The notes beneath the pieces are model-generated. The model was not told the DNA's origin, searched no databases, and was given only the letters and a program-made list of their open reading frames with translations. Below are positions 22,533 through 34,689 of a stretch of 64,000 nucleotides of DNA, one piece after another. The translations under genes and the position numbers were made by a program. The stretch covers positions 1,178,001 to 1,242,000 of the forward strand of contig FJUW01000001.1 of NCBI GenBank assembly GCA_900074885.1, written 5' to 3'. Within the stretch, counting starts at the first letter, position 1. Every line of letters starts with the position of its first letter. The DNA comes from Rhynchosporium graminicola (taxonomy: Eukaryota > Ascomycota > Leotiomycetes > Helotiales > Ploettnerulaceae).

Positions 22533-24025
22533 ATGGCCGCAACTGCAGTAGCCAGTCCCTCGATGTATTCGCACCCTCCCCCGCCATACTCTTGGGGTGG
22601 CCCCGGGCCTTCTATCATGGGTATGATCTCTCCTCCAGATTCTCGACGTACCTCAGACGGCAAGACAGAACCCCCACCAGCCGTACAAACATCACAACTA
22701 CATCGATATTCCCTACCATCGATACACGAGGCCCTCGCTGGTGGACCCAAACCCAGCTCCTTTACCTCCCCCATAATCGCCCCTGCGCAACACTCGCAAC
22801 AGATGCCTTACACGCACCCACAAGGACCACAGATAACTCGATCACACCCCTCAGAGCGTCTTCCATATCCTGCGCCACAACCAACTTTACAGAGGCAGCC
22901 CTCCTCACCTCAACCAGTGCATCCACAATCAATCCCCTTTGCTCGCCCCGAACAAGGCCCACCAAATACATACTCCGAACACCCGAGGCATGGTTCCTTG
23001 ACATCTCTTCAGACAGCTCCAGCACCCCCAAATCCATACGCTTCTCGATCCGAAGAGAGAAGTTATGAGCAAGATCCTAGAGCTCAAGAAAGAGCACCCA
23101 ATGGCTACCAGCAACCAGCTCTACAACCCCCGCATAACTATGGTCCTGGGCCAAGTCCTTTCCACTCTGGACCTCCGCCCATGTTCCAGCCACCACAATT
23201 TCCACCTCAGAATCGTGAAATGAAAGATTGGCTACCGCAGAAAAAGCAGGAACGGGAACCTCTTAGGCAGAGCTTGAAACGAAATTTAGAGGTTTGGAAT
23301 TTCGAGGACAGGCTAGCACGGGTATGCTTCTCCAGGTATCATGGAATTATCCTCGTAAAATCAACTAACGAAACTTCAGATAAACGGCAACAGCACCGCC
23401 ATTCAGATGTGGTCTGCACATTACAACGCCATAGCACAAGAGCAACAACAAGTCACCAACATCATCCCAGACCGCATGCCAACCCTCGATTCCGTCAATG
23501 AGATGCTCCGCTGTAACGAAGAAATGACTGGCTATCTGTCAGAAATGAAAGCTATCATCTATGAACAAGCTCAACATACAGCGAATCAGAGAATGAGGGA
23601 GCAGGGTGGGAGAGGTGCCGGCGATTACGACGAGGAGGGCTGGAATGATGATATGAAGAGTAACGGGGGATACGGGGAGGGCAATAAAAAGAGAAGAGGG
23701 GTAGGTCCGAACCATTTTCTTTGCTGAAAAAAAACCTCAAAAAATGAGACTTTTCACCTGACTTTCGTGATTCTAGAGAGCCGCACCCCCAGGCCGCTGT
23801 CATAGCTGTAATCGAGCCGAGACTCCCGAATGGAGACGAGGCCCTGATGGAGCGAGAACGTTGTGTAATGCTTGTGGACTTCATTATGCGAAGTTGACGA
23901 GGAAGAATACGATGAAGAATTCGCAAGGCTCGACCGGGGCGGGTGCCAATGGCGATCCGAGTGGTGGCATTGGGGGAAAGTTATTGAGGCCGCTGAGTAA
24001 AGATGGGTTGGAGGGGAGGATGTGA
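22533..24025 (+). CDS. nsdD: GATA-type transcription factor, NsdD/SUB-1/LTF1 family
   Basis: Exons 22533-23321, 23380-23700 and 23777-24025 join to 452 residues; both introns (58 and 76 bp) have GT-AG ends and the first has a CTAAC branch. The N-terminal half is rich in Pro, Gln and Ser, with a conserved-looking block SLPSIHEALAGGPK. The middle (NLEVWNFEDRLAR into INGNSTAIQMW and EMLRCNEEMTGYL) is a helical region characteristic of NsdD proteins. The single C-terminal zinc finger, residues 378-403, is C-X2-C-X18-C-X2-C and reads CHSCNRAETPEWRRGPDG at its start, as in NsdD and SUB-1. In Aspergillus NsdD promotes sexual development, in Neurospora SUB-1 is light-induced, and in Botrytis the counterpart is LTF1; these roles are carried over by homology. 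The start lies in a good context (CACAATGGCC). Confidence 0.93.
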
Positions 24026-25306
24026 TTTCTGGCCCCTACCTGCGAGGGCTTGAGAATGTCTGTTCAATACCACGTGCCGTTGCCATTTCCCGAGGAATTC
24101 CTGTTCTAGGATGGGTACTCTAGGCTACATGCCTAACATGGGAGAGCGCATCCTCGACTTGTGGAATTCGGCTTCAGGTCGAAAACATCCCAGGAAGACG
24201 GTTCTAAGGAGGGAAGAGAAGGGAATCACATCAAGTGGAAGCCGAAGACTCTTGCTAGGCCTCCGGATTCAGATTGGCCTGTCAGGGTGTAACACAACAC
24301 TTCATCTGTTATTTTCTTTGTAACTGCTTTTTTTTTGCTTCGGTCTACCATACTTTTTTAGCCTTACATTTCGCGACTTTTAAGACGCGCATATACAATT
24401 AGCGGCATTTTGGCTGGCTGGACTACCTTATAGGCAGGCTTTACATTTGGGAATTTCTATTTAGGAAATTGGGAACATGGGAACATGTGATGGCGTTTGG
24501 GAGCTACGGGTACCATCGTGTACAACGGACAGGACAGGAGACGGGTCTTGGGTTTCGGGACTGAAATTGGTATGGGTTACGGTCACAGGACATGAGAATA
24601 AAACGAAAGGAGGATGGGATGCAGGGCTCTGCAGGTCATGGATTTAACATGCTTGCACTAGTGCAGAGGGTGCAGGAAGACTCGTGCTAGTTGATGATGT
24701 ACATGCGGCTTTGGCTGGCATTGGGAAAGCTTTAAAGTTAGACTATGTGTTTGGGAAACCAGTCTCTACACTTCTTACTGTATACGAGTTGGGTATGTAC
24801 TGTACTCCTAGGAAGTAGCATTCCTACCTACGGGCAGGGAGAAAGAAGGAAGCTTTGAGCTCCATTCAACTCATAAAGCAGAAGCAGATAGATACTTCCT
24901 CTCTGATCTCTGATGGAAAGGAAGATGTTTTGAGGAATGTGAAAAATTGTCCATGTGTATAGGTAGGTGTACTGCGTTGAGAGCTTGTATCGTGATCTTT
25001 ATTTAATCCTTGTGTATTTTCTGTTTGTTTTTTTCCTTTCAACTATTTTGGAGACTGTTAAGAGGTATATATACTGTATGAACATAGCTCTAGGTCCTTC
25101 CTTACTTACAGTAGACCGCGTTCGCTCGTTCGCTCACGCACTCATGCACTCGCGCACTCACTGGAGAGGAAGACGGAAGGGGAGGGTGGAGAGGAAGGGT
25201 ATGTACGTATGTATGTATGCCGTGGATATGGGTATGGTTTACGTGTATGTTTGTGTTGTTTAGTACTGTGTCGAGATGCGAGATCGAGATCAGATTGAAG
25301 ACGGTT

Positions 25307-25334
25307 GGGGAGGGGAGGGGAGGGGAGGGGAGGG
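25307..25334 (+). repeat. (AGGGG)n tract with G-quadruplex potential
   Basis: Five runs of four G and one of three, each separated by a single A. Four or more such G runs with one-base loops meet the standard quadruplex pattern on the + strand. It lies 1.3 kb downstream of the GATA factor stop codon. Confidence 0.85.
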
Positions 25335-26455
25335 CGTGATGATTCGAGATGATGATATATAGGAGAGATAGCCATGGGCATTAGCAGAAGGCGACAATCA
25401 GAGGGTTATAGAAGGAAGGGAAGGGAAGGAATAGCTCTCATAGACATGGCTTTGCATATTAGGGAAGTGTCGAATACAGGAGATAAAACGGCAGAGGTGA
25501 GATGACACTGACGTGGCTATGGATTCGCATCAATCACCTTGTTCAGAGATGGAATACCACCACCACTGTGGCTGTGAGTTTCGCTTTTTGGTGTTGATTC
25601 GGGTGTTGGTGTTGGTGTTTGTATATGCAGAGAGCCCGATGCGGAAATACTCACTACCGAACCCGGAGCTGACTTCGTTGTCCTAGTGGCCATCACATCC
25701 GCTCGTCTTGTGTAAGTTGAGATGTATTATGTATGAATTGTATATACATGTTTATGTACCGATTTAGTTGAATGAGGATAGGTTCATGTAAAGCTTTGTT
25801 ATTTGTTTGGCTATGTAACGGACCAACGGTGTTATTCTCAGCCGCGGAGCAGCATCTCTCTTTTCTGTACCATACATACATAGTGCCTCTTTCAGCACAG
25901 ACAATTACTCTACACTATATCGTCAAAACCGGAAACGCCCGGTACGAATCAATTGAGCCATCACATCTTGACATTTACCACACACCTCATCTCATCTATT
26001 CAGACGCCCATTGATCACAGACCTTAATCCACAGATACTACCCCCTTCGAACCAACATATGTAGATCTGGCTTCTAGATCTAGACCTGACTCTTAAAGCC
26101 TACGACATGCAACAGATAATAGGAACAGGCATTGAAAAGCAAGGATATTTGGGAAGCTTTATATGGTCATGTTTCCGTACGTATGATATCTCAAGGCTTA
26201 TGAAGGCTTGGTGGGAGGGTATGTACCCGAGATACTGGCATACTGCAGGTATGATAGACAGACGCCCTCTCATTGTCTAGATACTCAACTTCAGTCTTCA
26301 GAAATAAGTTTATTCTGGGGAGGGGAACTTGGGGATTGGCTGACTCTAGAGATTGTATTTCTTTTTCATTACATTGGGTGTAGTTAGGGCTGGCTCTCTC
26401 ATGTCAATACAAGTCTCGCGTCGAGAGAAAGTGGACGCGAGTCCATGTAAGTACA

Positions 26456-26705
26456 GGACTGTATAGAAAAGAGCCTGATTGGACACCAGTCACAGTATAT
26501 GTCTCTCGTTCCTGCGGGTGTCTCTCGTTCCGAGTTAATGCCACAAGTCTAGATACTGTCTCGGGAGACAAAGCTTAATAAAGAGGACTGTATAGTAAGA
26601 AGCATGATTGGATACTTGTCATATTATATGTCTCTAATTCCTACCGATGTCTCGTTACTAGTTGACTACTCGAATCTTCCTCGGGTGAAAAAGCTTGATG
26701 AAGGA
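26456..26705 (+). repeat. Diverged tandem duplication, two units of about 125 bp
   Basis: Unit A (26456-26584) and unit B (26585-26705) both begin GGACTGTATAG. They share blocks such as TGATTGGA, ATATGTCTCT and AAAGCTT in the same order and end in AATAAAGA and ATGAAGGA. Identity is moderate, so the duplication is old. I saw no coding potential and no terminal repeats. Confidence 0.7.
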
Positions 26706-29700
26706 GGAAAGTCCGTCTATTGTCTCAATTCTCTCATCTCAGTTCTCTCGCGAGATGAGAAATAGTGAGAAAACAGGGGGGGGCTAAGGTACGGGAAAGG
26801 AATATCAACTAGTCTCTCGATCCTCATTCCCAAGAAACGATACCCGAGCCGCAATCTCGGCAGTGGCGTCTTCTTCTTCTCTTTACACCCCTGATCTCCA
26901 GATTTTCAAATTCCAGCTGGTCTTCTAGCTAAGAATCGTGACGAGTACACTATTGCACGTTTGGCATTGTTACATTACATTCAGATCTTCATTGTCCTTC
27001 AATGGAGGACGGTGAGATCACGCTCGCTTGCAGCAGAATGTGACAGGTCTGATGATTTGCGTCCTTTTTTCTTGAAAGTATCACCTGGGAATCGAGATTT
27101 GAGACTATTCATGTGTTTGGCGAAGGGATATGTGCTCGTGGATACAGCTATCAGGAGATAGTAATGTGTGGAGCGAGCTTATTGGACTCGATTCTCGGAG
27201 CTCGAGCCATGTTGGACAATGGGATTTGGGATGTGATAGAATGGTGATGGTATTTTGTACAGATGGGTTTATGGCTGTCTTGCATGCATGCGAAGACGGA
27301 GGTAGCTTGCTTGCTTGCATTCCTCACTCCTCCAGGAGGCATACGTGCTCGTACTTTTCAGGGTCTCTTTTAGGACGGAACCTTTATCACTTTGTTTGAA
27401 TCCTCCGTCTCTGCGAGAGGTACTTGGCAAAACGTGCATCTTGAAATCATCACATCTCCTCGGTAAGTATAAGGTATGAACTCAGCTCCAACCTAGACGT
27501 GCGATGGCGAGGTGAGTGGTGGCTTATCCTGTACTTTCTGTGCTGTAATGAATCGTGCGACATGAAAGCGCCATGTGAATGTCGTGGGATGGGAGTTGTA
27601 TACATATACTGTGGCTTTTGTATCGATTCCTCGGGTATGGTATTGGGTGCATACCTGCATGCATCAACTTACAGCATACACGGTTGGTAGGAGCTGACTG
27701 GGTTGTTGGGTACGTGAGTGGGTCCTGGTCCTGTCTGTAAATTGTTCACGAGGACAGAATGGCAAAGAATAGAGTAGGGTTGGTAATGGGTATTGTGTAT
27801 TGTGGTATTGAGACGGGATACGGTTGATAGGCGAACGGGTCGATCGAGTGGTCAAAGAGATCGGGATCGCGGCTGATGGGTGCGTTCGGTGGGATGCGAG
27901 ATGTGAGATATGATATCTGATAGCTTAATGGATTGAATGACCTAAGCGAACCGTGGAAGTTTGAGGAAATATTGAACTCGGTGGAGGATGATGACACCTG
28001 GGGTAGTACAAGCAGTCTGGTGGTGTCAGGCTTAGTAGCTTGGTGATGAAGCAAGGGGTGGATATGTTCGAAACGTGGCAATGATTGCTTTGATGAGGCA
28101 CTAGCTTTGTGCTTGAGATGTGAGCGGGAAGGAAGAGATAGGTTCATGGGTCGATGCAGTGCAACAGGGAATGAGATCGTGTTCGTGCTACTATGCGTTG
28201 AGCGGAAGTAACTGGGATGAGCTTGCGGGTTCCCGTCGAAGGCTGAAAACGCTGGTCATGAGCTGGACGATAACGGCGAGCATGCAGTGATTGAGAGCTT
28301 CGCTACACATCTTTGATACCTGGTAGGTTGCAAACATGAAAGGGTGTGGAAGTTGATGAAAGTAGCGCAACAACCACCCTACTTAGGTATTGATAGGCGA
28401 ACTTGTACAGGCAAGACAAAAGATTTCAAACACAGCATAGCTACCGTGCGAGCTAAACACGATTCTTGGATATTGGGAAGAGATGAACATCTTCGTAAAT
28501 CGACGAAGGGATTCTCGTTCCCAGAGCCTCGTGATTCACTACTTGATCCAAACCAAGTTCTCATGCACATACACACGTATGCATTCACAGACAGTATCTG
28601 CATGCGCATTTACATGTATACACGGGGACTAATATCTGTATTGTACACGATATCGGGAATACAGTGCAGTATCAGAGTAATCCCAATTGCATGTGCATGT
28701 GTTGGTACACATATACATCTTCATGACCACATACAAGTATAGGTACTAAGGCACAACAGACAACGGATAATGACAAGGCTGCGGACGCAGAGAAATTTAG
28801 CTGTGAGCCATCAACACGGAATGTAAAGGAACAAGTCGTGTTATCTAACCGACGGAACACAAAGCCGATGATGCACTTTACTTCATCATGGTCATGAATC
28901 GTAGCCATGGTTATATTTGTTTGCGTTGCTCCCGCCTGTATCCTTCCGTCCACTTCAACTCGCCTTGCTGTCTGGTAGTTACCGATCAGCCAGCCAGCCA
29001 CGACAATCTACCTCCCTAGCAACTTCAACGTCCGTACATCGGTACGGTAGGTACCACAACCACTGCGTTGGAAGCTGATGCATGCTTGCTTGCCTACATG
29101 CAGTGTTTAAATAAGGGAGGATGGTACGTAGACAAGTGTTGGTACGCTGAGGTCCACCCTGCCCCAGTAAGTACAGGAGTGAGCTAGCTAGTGGTGGGCA
29201 AGGTAGTACGAGGTCAGGTTTGTTGGGAAGAGGAGTTTTTGGATGAACTTGAAATGTACTGTCTCATGAATAGGGTTCTGGGAGATTTCTGGACCTAGTG
29301 TCGCGAATCGTTACTGAAGTCTGATGGAGATGTCTTGCACTTTCCTCTGCACAGATGATTATCATGTGGTCTTGAAGAAGCAGAAGGAATAGCAGAGTGG
29401 GCTGCAAGTAGTCCGCATTAGCGCATGGACTGGAGCATACGTCTCTACTCATCATACTGTCAAAAACATAGATTATATAAAGTCGAAGAGGCAAATGACT
29501 TCACTTGTCATCGTGGTGTTGTTTATCCGGAATAGGTTTAGAAGTCCTTTCCTTCATGACTCGGACACAAGCGAGATCGAACCCCTCCAACCGTGCAGCC
29601 CGAGATTTCCCCATGACGTCTACGCATCCAGGGGGCAGATGCCGAAATTCTCGAGCCCGATAAGAAAACCATATCGTGCTTTTGTAAGCAGGAAAATATC

Positions 29701-30282
29701 ACCCCACTTCAACATCACTCCCATCCAATATACTTATTTGCTATTCCCCTTGTCGATATACCCTATAACTATATACAAATTGCAAATACGAGCAGTCACT
29801 CAATTTTTGAGACCGGGAGGAGCGACATCGTAGGGAGATATTGATTGAAGACCGAGTCGGGATATGTGCATATTGCGTGCTCACACGGCCCTTTGAGTGG
29901 ATGCTGGCCACGCGAGGCTGTAGAAACTCTGCCAAAGTGGGGGTATTGATCCTGCGATCACGAAGACATTGGGAGACCTCGGAGAGTTGAATTGTGGTAC
30001 GATACTTTTCTCGCGGAGAAGAAGCGAGCGAAACGACTATCGAGTTCCATTATCTCCTAACGCAAAATAAAAAAGGGCACTGAGAGCTTCGAGACTCAGC
30101 ATCTGTCTCTGGTAGCCTTCTTCAGCCTTGGAGCAACCTGCGAATGTGAGCCGCATCTTTACAAACCTCGAAAGTACGACAGCTCGACGAGTCGTATCGT
30201 GTGGGAAAAAGGAATATATTGAAATAAAGGCTGCGAATTCGGATAGATCTGCGAGATTTTCTGCTGGGATTAGTAGAGAGAT

Positions 30283-32631
30283 ATGGGGCTTTTGTGAGTA
30301 TAGTGCCCGATGTAGACAACGGTCAACATTCTAGGGGTAAGAAGGGAGTGCTGATCTTGAATATTCCCTACTCGCAGAGCTCTAGGAACGCCATTGGATT
30401 GGCCAGAGGCTAAAAAGAATGCCGGTCATGTTAGAGAATGGGGTGTCAAGGTATACATCTTAGATTCTTTCCTCGAAGGAACTCGCTGATAAGGGTTTCT
30501 TGGATAGCAATTGCTGGCAATTTGGAATAGGGCAAAAGGAAAAGAAAAGGACGCTCTGCTGTGGGGTGACGAGGTTGGTCTTAATGGATTTCTTTTGGGC
30601 TCGGAGAAGTGCTGATGGTTTTAGATTGAATACTTGGTTGTGACATATAAAGATGATGAATCGAAGGTTACGCTGTCTTTGCGACAGGCTGATATCCTGA
30701 CTGCACTTGCGCAGGATGAGGAGTTGTGCACCGAGGGAGGATGTGTGCCAGCTTTGCAGGATGTGAATGGGTATGGACATAAACTGCCTTGCAAGATTTC
30801 TGTCTAACTTTTCCAGTTCGAGCACTCTCCCAATCTTTCATCCAGAATTCGGCCGCTTTATGTTGGAAGCAACACCTGGGAAGCCTTGGGGAATCGGCTT
30901 CAAGGATTTACTTGATGTGGAGCCGAATATGAGATTGAGGTAGATTCTTTTTTGACGGTATACAGATCATCTCTGACAGGACCAGGCGAAAGATTGCCAA
31001 AGAGCATATGCATCCAGAGGAATACCCCATTACACTGACAACATATCCCCGGCTCGGAAGTCCTGGAGGATTTACGACACCATATTATCCACCATCGGGA
31101 GATAAATTGCGATCGCAATTTGTACCAGACGAAATCGCAAATCCTCACATCAGATTTCCAACACTGGCAGCAAACATTCGTTCTCGACGAGGGCGAAAGG
31201 TTCAGGTCAATGTCCCAGTTTTTAAAGATGTAAATACCACCTGGCCATGGAAAGATCCTACAGTCAACTATGACTTGCATAATTGGCCAGAAGATGACGA
31301 TGTTCGGAACGGAGCTTCTCCAGATAACTTCATTCACATGGATGCCATGGCTTTTGGAATGGGTAGTTGTTGTTTGCAGATTACGTTTCAGGCGAAGAAT
31401 ATTAAGGAAGGACGAAAGATGTACGATCAACTGAGTCCCTTAGGTCCGATACTGTTGGCCTTGACTGCGGCCACTCCGATTTACAAAGGTTTCTTGGCAG
31501 ATACGGATGTACGGTGGAATCAGATCAGCGCTGCAGTCGATGATCGAACGCCCGAAGAAATGGGAGAGAAGGTTAGTCCAAGAAAGGCTCTCTATCTGCC
31601 CTGCTAATAATATCTAGGCCCTGAAAGACAACCGATGGCGGATACCGAAATCCCGATATGCCTCGAACTCTACTTACATATCTGACGATCCTCGCCTAAG
31701 GAAAGAATACCTGGATACCCAACTCGTCACTGACCCAGACATCAAGCAGCAACTCATGGACGGCGGCATGGACTCCGTGCTGGCCACCCACTTCGCGCAT
31801 CTGTTCATCCGTGACCCTATCGTCATTTTCGCTGAAGATCTCCAAGAACTTGACCTCACCAAAACGGATCATTTCGAAAATCTCCAGTCTACAAATTGGC
31901 AACACATGCGTTTCAAACCTCCACCACCAAACAACGATATAGGCTGGCGAGTCGAGTTCCGACCTATGGAAATCCAAATCACCGATTTCGAAAACGCTGC
32001 TTTTTCTGTTTTTATGGTCCTCATCACCCGCGCCATCTTAAGTTTCGACCTGAACTTTTACATCCCGATTCCGAAGACCGATGAGAACATGGAAAAAGCA
32101 CATAATCGTGACGCTGTCTTGACTGACAAATTTTACTTCCGCAAAAACCCCTTCCCGACACGCTTCCCTAGACCATATTCCCAGAACGGTGGCTCGAGAT
32201 CAGGAACCAACACCCCAACGATTAGTCGCCCACCTACTCCCACTGGCCCCGTAGAGGACGAATACGCATTAATGAGTATCGACGAGATCATGAACGGCTC
32301 TAAATCCGATTCCGACAACAACTTTCCCGGCTTGATTCCTCTCGTAGAGAATTATCTCGATAGCATGAATGTCGATGTTGAAACCCGCTGCGAATTAGCT
32401 GCTTATCTCAGTCTGATTAGAAAGAGAGCGGATGGAAGTCTTTGGACAGCAGCAAAGTGGATCAGAGAGTTTGTTAGGGGGCATGAGGAATATAAGGGTG
32501 ACAGTGAGGTCGGGGAGAAAGTTAATCATGATTTGATTGGTGCGGTCATCGCGATTGAAAGTGGTGGACGTAAGAGCGTTAAGGATATTGAGAAACTTCT
32601 TGGGAAGTGGGGGCGGTGCAGTGATGAGTAG
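30283..32631 (+). CDS. gsh1: Glutamate-cysteine ligase catalytic subunit
   Basis: Catalyses the ATP-dependent joining of glutamate and cysteine, the first and rate-limiting step of glutathione synthesis, in the cytosol. Seven exons: 30283-30293, 30378-30450, 30508-30573, 30625-30770, 30817-30939, 30986-31571, 31618-32631, giving 672 residues, the usual length for fungal Gsh1. The first exon is only 11 nt (MGL plus two bases) and the start MGLLALGTPLDW is typical of the family. Further signatures are LLWGDE at the end of exon 3, FHPEFGRFMLEATPGKPWG in exon 5, PRLGSPGGF in exon 6, and MDAMAFGMGSCCLQ near residues 258-271. Intron 3 uses a weaker donor, GTTGGT. For intron 5 I chose the acceptor at 30985 because it restores RRKIAKEHM; an acceptor at 30979 would add two residues. 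Confidence 0.95.
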
Positions 32632-34689
32632 AAATTTGGGATACGCATAGCCGTGTGGTTGACTTGGCTAGACTGTGAACCACAATGAGCTTTCTGGACA
32701 CTGCTTTCTGGTTATCCTTAGATTTTAGATGGAAACTGGACATGGCTTATGCTGTGCTAAAATCAGACGTACAATCCGGACAATTACGATATGCAGAAGT
32801 TCTCCCCAGATACTATCTTTCATGTATGCAAGGCAGAGAGACTGAGCCAGTTCCAGACTAATCTAATCGTCATAATCATGCTCTAGTTTTAGTCGAGCTT
32901 TGTTCACAATGACAGCCTTCTCCTATTTCAATTTGTGGGATACTTCTTTTCTCAAAGCCCACACACATCCCCAGATCTTTAGGGAAAAAAACGATAGTAA
33001 TAACTTCACGTTGGATTAGAGTGTTCCGCGCGTTCTACGAACATCTTGTAACGTAGCCAGATCAGCCAGGGTGCGTGCCTAAGGAAAAGAAAACAAGAAA
33101 ATGCAAAAACATACAACAGCAGGTATTCGCTGGTGGTCACCCACCCAACTACTAATCTGCCGATCTGGTGCTTGTGTATGGCAGAGCGGACGGGATGCCC
33201 ATTTCTCACCAGTCTATGATCGTATGTGGCGGGTAAAAGTTTGTCAGAATATATCTTCATCAATTGTATTTTTGCGTGACATTTCGATAGATCAGATCTT
33301 CACGTCAGGCTAATGCCAACTTGCAGATAATGATGAAGCTACTCCCATGAAAGCGTAACAGGAGGTGAGTCGACTGTCACTCGTACTTTGAACCAGGATC
33401 TAAGCAGCGAGAGTCTTCTTTGTACCAACTGTAGTAGTACATTTATAGCCAAAGTCGTTTAATAGTGAAGTATAGCCTTCGGTTCTAGCTCCTCGAATAA
33501 ACACTAGGCGTTAGGCCAAAAAAAAGAAAGTACAACCTCGGATATTTCTTGACACAGGCAAGGTACAGTACCGGTATCTACCTAGGTACCTACCCACCTG
33601 ACCAACCCTGGGCTAAGGTAGAAGGTTTCGAGGGAGGTCCAATTCTTTACCGGCGAAGCGTGACCTTAGCCGGGGCTATTAAGGACAAAGACATATAGCT
33701 AAAGAGTGACAACTTAGAGTCAAAGTCACGAAAATACTACAGGACATTAATTTGAAGTTAGAGCTTGTTATCAAATGTAATTACTTGAGTACTTGATAAA
33801 AGGGTAAAGTTTCTAAGTCATTTCGCCAGATGAATCTGAGAATAACAGAGCTGGGAAAATGAATGGGTGACTTCACCAGAAAGTATCACAGATGTAGGGG
33901 ATGAATGATCATCCAAATAGTAAAGTTGCTGCTGCACGAATGAACCAGTAATTTATACGTCATCATGCAAATTTGAATTACCACCATTAATGATTGAAAA
34001 CATGTACAAGCTGTGTCAATTTCAGAGGGATAGAAGATTGTCAGGAAGGACAATGGAAGGAAGATAACTTGGGAAGAAGCAGTGAGGTAGAGCCAGGCAA
34101 GGATTCAAGAAGATGCCGATAAATGGCAAGAGGAGACCAAAGAGAAGTGGTCCGCTAAAGAGAGCCTTGGTAACGTGTCTAGGATATTCTTGATTGGTGG
34201 ATTTGAGTTTCCTGATCGAGGCTGAGTTGGAGGTAGGAAGATATGCTGTTGAGAATGACTTGGAAGACCAGGGATTTGGTTACAGCTACAGTATGTTACC
34301 TTATTTAAGTGCTTTCTTTATCAGTCAAATAAAGCTACTTAGACGGCGAGCCATCGGCTAAGTGTCTCGGACGTCAGGGAGATCCTTCTACAGCCCTCCA
34401 GAACCACGTCTAGTCTTAACATCGCAAACATGATTTTAGATTTTCCGATAGATGACTCAGATTCAAGATCTTTGTGGGAACTCCTGCGTTCCATGGGAAT
34501 GGCTACTGAAGGCACGTTTCGAGTAGATTCTGCCTCTTGTGACTTCTTTTTCATTCAAAGTAAGACAAGGGAAGGCTCCTGATATTGGTAATAAGGTTCG
34601 CTCTCGACCTGACTCAAGTATATGTTCCCAGAATATCACCATTTTCGGTGTCACTTACTGCACTCACAGCATATGAAAGCATACCAGTC
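32632..34689. other. Intergenic, 2.1 kb
   Basis: No open frame with recognisable motifs on either strand. It should contain the 3' end of the glutamate-cysteine ligase transcript and the promoter of the histidine phosphatase gene. Confidence 0.6.

Larger units (their letters stand above)
24026..30282. other. 6.3 kb without a recognisable gene
   Basis: The first kilobase or so probably holds the 3' UTR of the GATA gene. The rest contains only short overlapping open frames without motifs. Two structural items stand out and are listed separately: a G-rich tract near 25.3 kb and a diverged tandem repeat near 26.5 kb. The last 300 bp is presumably the promoter of the glutamate-cysteine ligase gene. 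No tRNA-like internal promoter pair was seen. Confidence 0.6.

Noticed and set aside
22160..23114. Open frames of up to 212 residues overlapping the start of the GATA factor gene
   Set aside because: They are shadows of the Pro/Gln-rich coding sequence in other frames; the NsdD-type frame with its three exons accounts for the region.
31674..32321. Open frames on the - strand inside the last exon of gsh1
   Set aside because: They are antisense shadows of the conserved glutamate-cysteine ligase coding sequence.
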